Origin: Desulfuromonadales bacterium
GTDB lineage: Bacteria > Desulfobacterota > Desulfuromonadia > Desulfuromonadales > Syntrophotaleaceae
Assembly (NCBI GenBank): GCA_030154185.1
Contig: JASKKK010000018.1
Coordinates: 1-46,037, forward strand
Direction: 5' to 3'
DNA length: 46,037 nt
This document shows, piece after piece, positions 18,274 through 25,508 of the stretch. The notes under the pieces are model-generated. The model was not told the origin of the DNA, did not search any database, and saw only the letters and a list, made by a program, of their open reading frames with translations. The position numbers and the translations under genes were made by a program. Position 1 is the first letter of the stretch, and every line of letters starts with the position of its first letter.

Positions 18274-19089
18274 ATGTCTTTCGATTACGATAAATACCTG
18301 CGCCCCGGCAAGCTGCCGCATATCTGGTGCCCCGGCTGCGGCCACGGCATCATTCTCAAGGGGCTGCTGCGGGCCATCGACGCCTGCGAACTGAACAAGG
18401 ACAACACCGCCATCGTCTCCGGCATCGGCTGCGCCAGCCGTCTGCCCGGCTATGTCGATTTCAATACGCTGCATACCGCCCATGGCCGGGCCGCGGCCTT
18501 CGCCACGGGCATTAAGATGGCCAAGCCGGAAATGAACGTACTGGTCGTCGGCGGCGACGGCGACGGCGTCGCCATCGGCGGGAACCACTTCATTCATGCC
18601 TGCCGCCGCAATATCGATATGACTTATGTCATCTGCAACAACTTTATCTACGGCATGACCGGCGGACAGTTCTCTCCCTGCACCCCCACCGGCGACCGGG
18701 CTTCGACAACGCCCTACGGCAACCCCGACCCCGTATTCGATATCAGCCAGCTCGCCATAGGCGCCGGGGCGACCTTCGTGGCTCGCAGCACATCTTTTCA
18801 CGCCGCGCAGATCGACAAGCTGATCGCCGAAGGCATTCGCCACAAAGGCATGGCGGTTATCGAGATCCTCGACGATTGTCCGACCACCTATGGACGCCGC
18901 AACAAGTTCCGTTCAGTGGTCGACATGATGAAACGCTTCAAGGAACAGGCGGTTCCCGTGGCCAAAGCGGAAAAAATGTCCAAGGAAGAACTGGATAGCA
19001 AAATCGTCACCGGCATTCTGCATCGGGAAGAACGCCCTGAATATTGCGAACAGTATGCCCAGGTCGTAAAAACCGCCCGGAGCCTCTGA
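18274..19089 (+). CDS. korB: 2-oxoglutarate:ferredoxin oxidoreductase, beta (TPP) subunit
   Basis: TPP-binding subunit, 271 residues. It has WCPGCGHGI near residue 20 (cluster Cys), SGIGCASRLPGY, THGRAAAFATG-like HTAHGRAAAFATG, the TPP motif GGDGDGVAIGGNH and NNFIYGMTGGQFSPCTPTG. The ATG lies two bases after the korA stop, and the ribosome site AAGGAGG overlaps the korA 3' end, so translation is probably coupled. Confidence 0.94.
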   Translation: MSFDYDKYLRPGKLPHIWCPGCGHGIILKGLLRAIDACELNKDNTAIVSGIGCASRLPGYVDFNTLHTAHGRAAAFATGIKMAKPEMNVLVVGGDGDGVAIGGNHFIHACRRNIDMTYVICNNFIYGMTGGQFSPCTPTGDRASTTPYGNPDPVFDISQLAIGAGATFVARSTSFHAAQIDKLIAEGIRHKGMAVIEILDDCPTTYGRRNKFRSVVDMMKRFKEQAVPVAKAEKMSKEELDSKIVTGILHREERPEYCEQYAQVVKTARSL

Positions 19090-19113
19090 TCTGCGGCCGA
19101 GAAAGGAGCAACC

Positions 19114-19671
19114 ATGTCAACACGCTACGAAATCCGGTTTTCCGGCGCCGGAGGGCAGGGCCTCATCACCGCCGGGATCATCCTGGCCGAAGCAGCCTCC
19201 ATCGTCGAAGACCAATACGCCGTACAATCCCAAAGCTATGGCCCCGAAGCACGAGGCGGCGCCTCGAAATCGGAAGTCATCATTTCCGACAGTCCCATCG
19301 ATTATCCCAAAGCGACGCTCGTCGATGCCTGTCTGGCCCTGACCCAGGAAGCGGCCGACAAATATGCCGACACCATCAAGCCGGGTGGTCTGCTGCTGCT
19401 CGATACGGACTTCGTAAAAAAGCCGCCCGCAGGCGACTTCAAAATCTATCGGTTCCCCATTATCAATACCGCCAAGAAGGATATCGGTCGCGCCATCGTC
19501 GCCAATGTCGTAGCTCTCGGCGCCATGGTCGCGCTGACCGGCATCATCAAGCGTGAATCGGGAGAAAAAGCGGTACTGAGCCGGGTTCCCGAAGCCTTTG
19601 TGGAACTTAACAAAAAAGCCTACAATGCAGGATTTGAGCGCGTCAAAGCCCTGCTCGACGGACAGGCATAA
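19114..19671 (+). CDS. korC: 2-oxoglutarate:ferredoxin oxidoreductase, gamma subunit
   Basis: 185-residue gamma subunit completing the KorDABC complex. Visible: the N-terminal FSGAGGQGLITAG, QSYGPEARGGASKSEVIIS, and the hydrophobic NVVALGAMVALTG near residue 130. GAGAAAGGAG lies upstream of the ATG, 24 bp after korB. A strong bidirectional terminator closes the operon against the convergent fbp gene. Confidence 0.93.
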   Translation: MSTRYEIRFSGAGGQGLITAGIILAEAASIVEDQYAVQSQSYGPEARGGASKSEVIISDSPIDYPKATLVDACLALTQEAADKYADTIKPGGLLLLDTDFVKKPPAGDFKIYRFPIINTAKKDIGRAIVANVVALGAMVALTGIIKRESGEKAVLSRVPEAFVELNKKAYNAGFERVKALLDGQA

Positions 19672-19716
19672 GCCCTGCCGCACACACCGCTATTCTTCTG
19701 TTAGGCATTTAAAGCC

Positions 19717-19754
19717 AAACGAAAGCGGGGGCCCTCCGGCCCCCGCTTTCGTTT
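19717..19754. terminator. Bidirectional terminator between korC and fbp
   Basis: A perfect 17-bp stem (19717-19733 with 19738-19754) and CTCC loop, GC-rich core flanked by A- and T-runs on both sides, serves both converging operons. Confidence 0.92.
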
Positions 19755-20708
19755 TCACTCCTCTTCCCTGATAAAAGCTTCCGCCCTTTCCACATCTTCG
19801 TGACATCCACAGAAAAAAGGACTGCGGTCGTCGAACTTTTGCGGCACCATATCGAGAATGCGCTGGCGGCCGTTGGATGCGGCCCCGCCGGCCTGTTCAA
19901 TAAGAAAGGCCATGGGATTGAGTTCAAAGAGCAAGCGCAGCTTGCCCTCTGAAGCATTTCGCAGGTGAGGGTAAAAGAAGATGCCCTTGCCTTTCATCAG
20001 TATCTGGTTGATATCCGGAACCAGTCCGCCGCTGTAGCGCAACTTGACGCCATCCGCCTCCAACTGCCGGACGAACTTGTCCGTCCCGGGAGTATAAAGA
20101 CTGCGCAGTCCCCCGGGGGCGTAGATGGAAGCCTTTGACTCCATACGTATATTGCGTCGCAGAAGTGTATATTCCATCAGCTGGTTCATACCGAACTCAT
20201 GCACACCCTTTCCGGTCGTATAAACCAGGGTGGTGCGCGGCCCATAAAGAATGTAGAGCGCTGCCACCTGCTTTTTCCCGGGCAGCATCAGATCGCTGCC
20301 TTTGTATATGGAAACGATGGTTCCGACAGCCAGGTTGACATCGACCAGCGATGATCCGTCCAAGGGATCGTAGGCAACCGAATAGTTGCCCGTTCGGTGC
20401 GGTGCGACAAAAATGATATCGTTGGTCTCTTCCGAGACGATATTACTGACGACACCCGACTTGGCCAGGCGTTTTCGCAGAATGCGATCCGAAAGCACAT
20501 CGAGCGCCAATTGCTGTTCACCGTAAAGATTGGAGGTGCCGGCCACCCCGAGATCGCCGGTACGGATGGAATTGACGATATACTTCGAGGCTTCGGCGAT
20601 TTCACAGATCAGATGAATAAGCCCCTCGTCTTCCCCATCCTCCCGCAGATAACGTCGCAGATCGATCTGGAATTTGGTTTTACCGGCTTCTCCAACACTT
20701 GCTTCCAT
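19755..20708 (-). CDS. fbp: Fructose-1,6-bisphosphatase class I
   Basis: Gluconeogenic hydrolysis of fructose-1,6-bisphosphate. 317 residues from the chosen start. The metal/substrate motif YDPLDGSSLVDVNLAVGT is intact, and GTSNLYGEQQ, SEETNDI and YSGGLVPDINQIL match the family. The start is taken as ATG 20708, with GGGGGA upstream; the frame continues to a TTG at 20741, but that codon overlaps the U-run of a terminator-like hairpin. Convergent with korC. Carbon assimilation through por and gluconeogenesis fits the neighbourhood. Confidence 0.94.
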   Translation of the reverse strand: MEASVGEAGKTKFQIDLRRYLREDGEDEGLIHLICEIAEASKYIVNSIRTGDLGVAGTSNLYGEQQLALDVLSDRILRKRLAKSGVVSNIVSEETNDIIFVAPHRTGNYSVAYDPLDGSSLVDVNLAVGTIVSIYKGSDLMLPGKKQVAALYILYGPRTTLVYTTGKGVHEFGMNQLMEYTLLRRNIRMESKASIYAPGGLRSLYTPGTDKFVRQLEADGVKLRYSGGLVPDINQILMKGKGIFFYPHLRNASEGKLRLLFELNPMAFLIEQAGGAASNGRQRILDMVPQKFDDRSPFFCGCHEDVERAEAFIREEE

Positions 20709-20739
20709 TATTGAATCCCCCAATGTCCTTAAGATGTTC

Positions 20740-20765
20740 AAAAAGCTGCAGGATTTTCCTGCAGC
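20740..20765 (-). terminator. Terminator-like hairpin in the fbp leader
   Basis: On the minus strand GCTGCAGGA, a 3-nt loop, TCCTGCAGC and five T residues lie 32 bases upstream of the fbp start. Located in the leader, it could attenuate fbp. It may instead stop antisense transcription of the divergent gene. Confidence 0.65.
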
Positions 20766-20782
20766 AAGCTAGCAAAAGCATC

Positions 20783-20819
20783 TTGACGCACTTTGCTCAG
20801 ATGCTAATATTTTTAGCAT
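20783..20819 (+). promoter_or_regulatory. Promoter with a palindrome across the -10 box
   Basis: TTGACG at 20783-20788 and TAATAT at 20805-20810 with a 16-bp spacer. A perfect inverted repeat ATGCTAA (20801-20807)/TTAGCAT (20813-20819) covers the -10 box, a typical place for a repressor operator. Confidence 0.55.
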
Positions 20820-20852
20820 ATTATCAACGAATGCCAAACCTTGGAGGTTGCC

Positions 20853-21236
20853 ATGAGTGAACAGAACGAGTCCGGCGAAAAGAAAAGAACCACCACCGAA
20901 AAAATCTGGGATTCCACTAAAAAGACCCTCCATATTGCCACATTCCAAGCCAACAAATACAAACGTGTCGTACAGAAAAAGGTCGACCTTGCTACGATTC
21001 ACAGAAAGATCGGCGCCGCCCACAGCGATCTCGGCAAAGAAATCGACGAATTGCGGGAAAACGGCATCGTCGCCATCATGGAAACTGAAGCGGTAACCAA
21101 ACTGCTGGCCAACCTGGATGATCTGAAAAACCGGGCTGCAGATCTGGAGGCCGAGATCGAGGCGATCAAACAGGAAGAAGCACCGGAAGAGGAAGAAACA
21201 CCGGAAGAGGAAAAACCAAAGCCCGGCGAGGAATAG
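20853..21236 (+). CDS. Small charged coiled-coil protein, unknown function
   Basis: 127 residues, no signal peptide or membrane segment. The N-terminal part is basic (SGEKKRTTTEKIWDSTKKTL), the middle has heptad-like helices (TKLLANLDDLKNRAADLEAEIEAI), and the C-terminus is an acidic Glu/Pro tail with EEAPEEEETPEEEKPKPG. ATG 20853 follows TTGGAGG. The gene has its own promoter and a strong terminator, so it is a single transcription unit. I do not recognise the family; a cytoplasmic scaffold or stress protein is possible but unproven. Confidence 0.75.
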   Translation: MSEQNESGEKKRTTTEKIWDSTKKTLHIATFQANKYKRVVQKKVDLATIHRKIGAAHSDLGKEIDELRENGIVAIMETEAVTKLLANLDDLKNRAADLEAEIEAIKQEEAPEEEETPEEEKPKPGEE

Positions 21237-21267
21237 CGCGGGACCTTTTTGCTCCGATCAGACCGAC

Positions 21268-21303
21268 AAACGGGGAGTTTCCGATGAAACTCCCCGTTTT
21301 TTT
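21268..21303 (+). terminator. Intrinsic terminator of the coiled-coil gene
   Basis: A 14-bp perfect stem (21268-21281 with 21286-21299), CGAT loop and a T-run to 21303. Confidence 0.93.
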
Positions 21304-21325
21304 ACCCGAAGTTACGCTTACATGC

Positions 21326-21550
21326 TTAGCGCACGTGCTTCAAATGACGCGGCACACTATGCAGTCGAGCATTTTTATGCTCGCGATCCCAGCGACGCAT
21401 GGAATCCTGCTCTTCCTCCTCTATGCCGGCAAGATCTGCGGCATGCCGGTCCATGATTTCGAGGTCCTCGTCCAACCGCATAGCGCGCTGCGCGGTCTCG
21501 GCATCCATCCTTTTTTCGACGTTCCACTCCTTCTTTTTCCGTTTGGTCAT
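21326..21550 (-). CDS. Small highly charged hypothetical protein
   Basis: 74 residues rich in Lys, Arg, Glu and Asp with no cysteine (KRKKKEWNVEKRMDAETAQ, then DEDLEIMDRHAADLAG). The ATG is preceded on the minus strand by GGGAGGA. Predicted all helical and cytoplasmic. It converges with the upstream coiled-coil gene's terminator and precedes no obvious partner. I do not recognise it; the ribosome site is the main support. Confidence 0.5.
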   Translation of the reverse strand: MTKRKKKEWNVEKRMDAETAQRAMRLDEDLEIMDRHAADLAGIEEEEQDSMRRWDREHKNARLHSVPRHLKHVR

Positions 21551-21670
21551 AAATCCTCCCTGCTTACGGTTGCTTCTCGCTATTGCCTTCGCAATAACGA
21601 ATCCAAAATCTCACCGGAACTTCGAGGATATCTGCATTATAACACAGCATGCCGCAGTCATGAACATCCG

Positions 21671-22447
21671 TCACCCAGAAATTCGTCGGCCAGCCTGTTC
21701 TTCACACCAAAGCAGCGTCGCTGCAATCACGGCAAACGGAATACAGAGCAATTGCAGAAAGGGAATGGCCAGCAATGCCAGCACCCCTGTGGCGAACCCG
21801 AGAAGCAGAATTTTGCGATCCATGAGATAACGCCATTGTCGCGAAAAATCCATCTGCTTTCGCTCGTGAACGAAACTGAGATACTCCCAGGCCAGAAAAA
21901 ACAAAGTCAGAGCAAGGGTGCTGACGGCATACAGAAAAGTACCCACCAGAGGCAGTAAATTAAACAGCAGCAACAACACCATGCAGAGAACGAATATCAG
22001 CATTTTTTTGGCTTCGACCAATATGCTGCGTCCGGTATCGCGCAACACGCTCTTCAGGGTAAATGGAACATCCGGCAGACTGCCGGTGAGCAGGATTTCA
22101 ACCCTTTCCGAGAGCAGGCCGTTAAAGGGTGCGGCAATCAGGTTGCCGATAACGGTAAAAGTGAAAAAAACCAGAACCGCTACCATCAGAATCGCCAAAA
22201 CCCATAATAATCCGTAAAGGAGAAGAAAATACCAGGCATCCCCTTGAGGCAGTCGATCGACAATTCGGGCGAAAAATCTCATCCCCAGAAAAACCGCCAG
22301 GGAAAAAGTCAATACGTTTATCAAAAAAGGGATGGCCACATACTTCAACAATCCCAGATGCTGCCGCAAAAATTGCCCTGCACGCGGAATATAAGACAAT
22401 CCTCGGTAGAATTCTCCCCATGCCCCCGGACGCCGGACCTCTGCCAT
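21671..22447 (-). CDS. CysZ/EI24-family inner-membrane protein
   Basis: 258 residues with several hydrophobic stretches, beginning GEFYRGLSYIPRAGQFL and then LLKYVAIPFLINVLTF, the pattern of EI24/CysZ proteins; the segment VIGNLIAAPFNGLLSERVE is a family hallmark. CysZ imports sulfate for cysteine synthesis in enteric bacteria, but no cys genes lie here, so the substrate is open. ATG 22447 was chosen because AAAGGAGGAGAGG lies just upstream. A MITE-like footprint lies immediately 5' of it. Confidence 0.8.
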   Translation of the reverse strand: MAEVRRPGAWGEFYRGLSYIPRAGQFLRQHLGLLKYVAIPFLINVLTFSLAVFLGMRFFARIVDRLPQGDAWYFLLLYGLLWVLAILMVAVLVFFTFTVIGNLIAAPFNGLLSERVEILLTGSLPDVPFTLKSVLRDTGRSILVEAKKMLIFVLCMVLLLLFNLLPLVGTFLYAVSTLALTLFFLAWEYLSFVHERKQMDFSRQWRYLMDRKILLLGFATGVLALLAIPFLQLLCIPFAVIAATLLWCEEQAGRRISG

Positions 22448-22489
22448 ATACCTCTCCTCCTTTTGCCACAACCTGGCTCATACCGACTT

Positions 22490-22512
22490 TTGATGGTTTT
22501 GCGAAAGCATCA
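22490..22512. mobile_element. Fused-terminus footprint of the MITE-like repeat
   Basis: The sequence TTGATGG followed by TTTTGCGAAAGCATCA joins two inverted ends like those of the element at 29773-29929 with almost nothing between. It reads as an internally deleted copy or excision scar. Confidence 0.55.
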
Positions 22513-22523
22513 CTTTTGGATTC

Positions 22524-22563
22524 AAAAAAACAACGCCGTCCTTCATTGTACTGAAGGACGGCG
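22524..22563 (-). terminator. Intrinsic terminator after the glnK-amtB-omp operon
   Basis: On the minus strand a perfect 12-bp stem (22552-22563 with 22534-22545) and 6-nt loop is followed by a T-rich tract with seven T (complement of 22524-22530). Confidence 0.92.
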
Positions 22564-22593
22564 CGGCTGTCGATATAACCGATGAAAATTTAA

Positions 22594-23340
22594 TCAGAAA
22601 GCAAAGGTCAGACTGACACCGGCGAGGGTTTCCGTATCGATGTTATCTTTGGCTCCATCCGTGATACCCGAAGAGTAGACGAAGGAGGGGCTCAAGGTAA
22701 ACTGATCATTAATGGCATAATCAAGGCCAACGCTCAGCTCATAGTTATGGAAACCTGAATAATCACGTTCAGCACTTACGGCATAGTCACTGTGCAGATT
22801 ATAACTTACCAGGGCACCAAGATTCAGGGTCAGCTTTTCCATCAGTTCGAAGGAATGACTTACATCAAAAGTAAAGAACAATCCGTCTTCATCGCAGGCA
22901 TCCCAATCCCAATACATGGTCAAAGTCGGGGCAAGCAAGGTGTTTACTGTACCACCGACAAACACTTCATTGGTATCTTGCAACCCATCGAGCTGGTACC
23001 AGATATTTCCGACGGAAACGGACAACATATCGCCAAAGTCATGAGCGTAGCTGATAATGATATCGGTTTCGGTCACTTCACCGGATTTAAAACCGTCCGC
23101 TTCATCGGTCTTGAGCTGCCAGTTGCTCCAGTAACTCAGCGTCCAGCCATGGGTCGAGATATCGGCGCCGCCCTGAACGACAGGCAAGCTTCCACTGAGG
23201 TCCCATCCGCGCCACAGATACTTATCGTAGATGCCGACATAGGCATCGCCTTCAACCTCGATCACTGCCGCACCGGCCTGGGCCACCAAGCCTACGGCAA
23301 GTATCGCGGCAACCAACACAGAAACACTCCATCTTTTCAT
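22594..23340 (-). CDS. Outer-membrane beta-barrel protein (TIGR02001/Gcw_chp-like)
   Basis: 248 residues with a clear signal peptide (cleavage likely after AQAGA, near residue 24). The mature part alternates polar and aromatic residues and ends in SLTFAF, a barrel-assembly signal. YVGIYDKYLWRGWDLSGSLP and VVQGGADIS resemble the TIGR02001 putative outer-membrane family. ATG 23340 has AAGGAGGAAG upstream. It follows amtB by 73 bp on the same strand with a hairpin between, and its terminator closes the operon, so it may be an outer-membrane channel linked to nitrogen supply; that role is an inference. Confidence 0.8.
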   Translation of the reverse strand: MKRWSVSVLVAAILAVGLVAQAGAAVIEVEGDAYVGIYDKYLWRGWDLSGSLPVVQGGADISTHGWTLSYWSNWQLKTDEADGFKSGEVTETDIIISYAHDFGDMLSVSVGNIWYQLDGLQDTNEVFVGGTVNTLLAPTLTMYWDWDACDEDGLFFTFDVSHSFELMEKLTLNLGALVSYNLHSDYAVSAERDYSGFHNYELSVGLDYAINDQFTLSPSFVYSSGITDGAKDNIDTETLAGVSLTFAF

Positions 23341-23370
23341 AGCAACTTCCTCCTTCTTTGCAAGAACCCC

Positions 23371-23395
23371 CCGGGCGGCAACCATTGCCGCCCGG
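23371..23395 (-). repeat. amtB-omp intercistronic hairpin
   Basis: CCGGGCGGCA (23371-23380) and TGCCGCCCGG (23386-23395) form a perfect 10-bp stem with a five-base loop. There is no U-run, so it probably tunes mRNA stability or differential expression of the outer-membrane gene. Confidence 0.7.
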
Positions 23396-23413
23396 AACAG
23401 GGGCATGATGATT

Positions 23414-24763
23414 TTATTTGGGATTGTTTACATTTTCCTGACCGGGTGCGAACACCGTACCGAGGCGAACGGTCTGGAAGTCAGGGTAAGCCGAAGCACC
23501 ATGCTCGGTGTAATCGAGGCCGGCCATTTCCTCTTCCCTGGAAGCGCGCATGCCGACGACCAGGTCGATCAGTTTGAACATGATCAAGCCGATGCCGAAT
23601 GCCCAGACGAAGCAGGCACCGATTCCCACGAGCTGTACGCCGACGGTCTTGAGAGAGAAACCGGCCGTGTCGAACAACCCGGCGGCGAGAGTACCCCAGG
23701 CACCGCAGACACCATGCACGGATACGGCACCGACGGGATCGTCGACTTTGATTTTGTCGAAGAACAGAACCGAGAAGAGCACCAGCACACCGGCCACGAG
23801 ACCGATGATGACCGCGGAAAAAGGACTGACGTTGGCGCAACCGGCGGTAATACCGACCAGACCGGCCAATGCACCGTTAAGGGTCATACCGATATCGCTT
23901 TTGCCGTATTTGATCCAGGTGGCGAGCATGGCGGCAACGGCGCCGGCGGCAGCAGCCAGAGTGGTGGTTACGGCAATCAGAGCGATGGAAGTGTCGCCGG
24001 TGGTCGTGGAGCCGGGATTAAACCCGTACCAGCCGAACCACAGAATGAAGACACCCAGAGCGGCCAGCGGAATGTTGTGACCGGGGATGGGCTTGACGTT
24101 GCCCGCTTTGTCGAATTTGCCGATACGGGGACCGACGACGATGGCGCCCGCCAGGGCGAGCCAGCCGCCGATGGAGTGCACCACGGTCGAACCGGCAAAG
24201 TCGATGAAACCAAGGCCTTCAAGCCAGCCGCTACCATTGAAAAGGCTGCCCCAGGCCCAGGAACCGAAGATGGGATAAACCAGTCCGGAAACCAGTACCG
24301 AGTAAACGATATACGCGCTGAATTTGGTACGTTCGGCTACGGCACCGGAAATGATGGTGGCGGCGGTAGCGGCGAACACGACCTGAAACATCCAGAAAGC
24401 ATAGTTCCAGGCGGCTCCGTCACCGGCGGCGCCGCTGAAAAAGAAATCGGTGGTGCCGAAGAAGCCGTTGGTGGTACCGAACATCAGACCGAAACCGACG
24501 GCCCAGAAAGCAAGGGCACCGACGGAAAAGTCCATCATGTTTTTCATCAGGATGTTGCAGGCGTTTTTCGCACGGGTGAAGCCGACTTCAACCATGGCAA
24601 AACCGGCCTGCATGATGAAGACCATAAAACCGGCAACCAGGGTCCAAACGAAATTAAGGTTATTCTGTACCGCATCGGCGGCCATGGGTGCGTCTTCGGC
24701 CCAACCAAGAGCCGGTAAAGCCAGCAGCAGGCCGGCGCCCAAAATACTTGCCCACTTTTTCAT
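23414..24763 (-). CDS. amtB: Ammonium transporter
   Basis: Inner-membrane ammonium channel. 449 residues: a signal-like N-terminus (LGAGLLLALPALGWA), then eleven hydrophobic segments. The twin pore histidines lie in STVVHSIGG and AVSVHGVCGAWGT, and GFAMVEVGFTRAKNACNILMKN and FWMFQVVFAATAATI are family motifs. GGAGG precedes the ATG. It lies 36 bp downstream of glnK, the standard arrangement in which GlnK blocks the channel when nitrogen is ample. Confidence 0.95.
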   Translation of the reverse strand: MKKWASILGAGLLLALPALGWAEDAPMAADAVQNNLNFVWTLVAGFMVFIMQAGFAMVEVGFTRAKNACNILMKNMMDFSVGALAFWAVGFGLMFGTTNGFFGTTDFFFSGAAGDGAAWNYAFWMFQVVFAATAATIISGAVAERTKFSAYIVYSVLVSGLVYPIFGSWAWGSLFNGSGWLEGLGFIDFAGSTVVHSIGGWLALAGAIVVGPRIGKFDKAGNVKPIPGHNIPLAALGVFILWFGWYGFNPGSTTTGDTSIALIAVTTTLAAAAGAVAAMLATWIKYGKSDIGMTLNGALAGLVGITAGCANVSPFSAVIIGLVAGVLVLFSVLFFDKIKVDDPVGAVSVHGVCGAWGTLAAGLFDTAGFSLKTVGVQLVGIGACFVWAFGIGLIMFKLIDLVVGMRASREEEMAGLDYTEHGASAYPDFQTVRLGTVFAPGQENVNNPK

Positions 24764-24799
24764 GTCTCTCTACCTCCTTGTTGTGTCGCAACTTGCGGC

Positions 24800-25225
<426 letters not shown>

Positions 25226-25268
25226 CTAACCATACCTGCTTTCAAAACAATACATCCCTATAGGAATT

Positions 25269-25282
25269 AGCGTGTACACGCT
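25269..25282. promoter_or_regulatory. Perfect 14-bp palindrome AGCGTGTACACGCT
   Basis: Located about 130 bp upstream of the glnK start. A dyad of this form is a plausible operator; with a GTAC loop and the trailing T-run it could also be a weak plus-strand terminator. Confidence 0.45.
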
Positions 25283-25439
25283 TTTTCTTATCGCATAGGT
25301 CGTACCAAATTTCATTTTCCCGTGTTTTCAATAAGTTACATAACTCCGATGAAAAAATCGGCTTATTTTTTGGGCAAACTTCAGCCACGAACGGACTTCT
25401 GATTATTTTTTACCCACGCCCTATCATTAAACTTCAGAT

Positions 25440-25474
25440 AAAAAAACAGGCATGGTCCCTTAGGTCCATGCCTG
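25440..25474 (-). terminator. Intrinsic terminator of the Lon-like gene
   Basis: On the minus strand CAGGCATGG (complement of 25466-25474) pairs with CCATGCCTG (complement of 25447-25455), followed by seven T residues (complement of 25440-25446). Confidence 0.88.
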
Positions 25475-25508
25475 CATGTCATACCTGCCGTTGCTGGCGA
25501 AAAAAACG

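Noticed and set aside
23405-24718. Plus-strand open frame of 437 codons opposite amtB
   Set aside because: Low-complexity Gly/Glu/Asp/Thr composition typical of an antisense frame; amtB is certain.
25375-25392. Sigma-54-like site upstream of glnK on the minus strand (TGGC then TTTGC)
   Set aside because: The GG-to-GC spacing is nine instead of ten bases, which normally abolishes recognition; it also lies about 240 bp from the gene.
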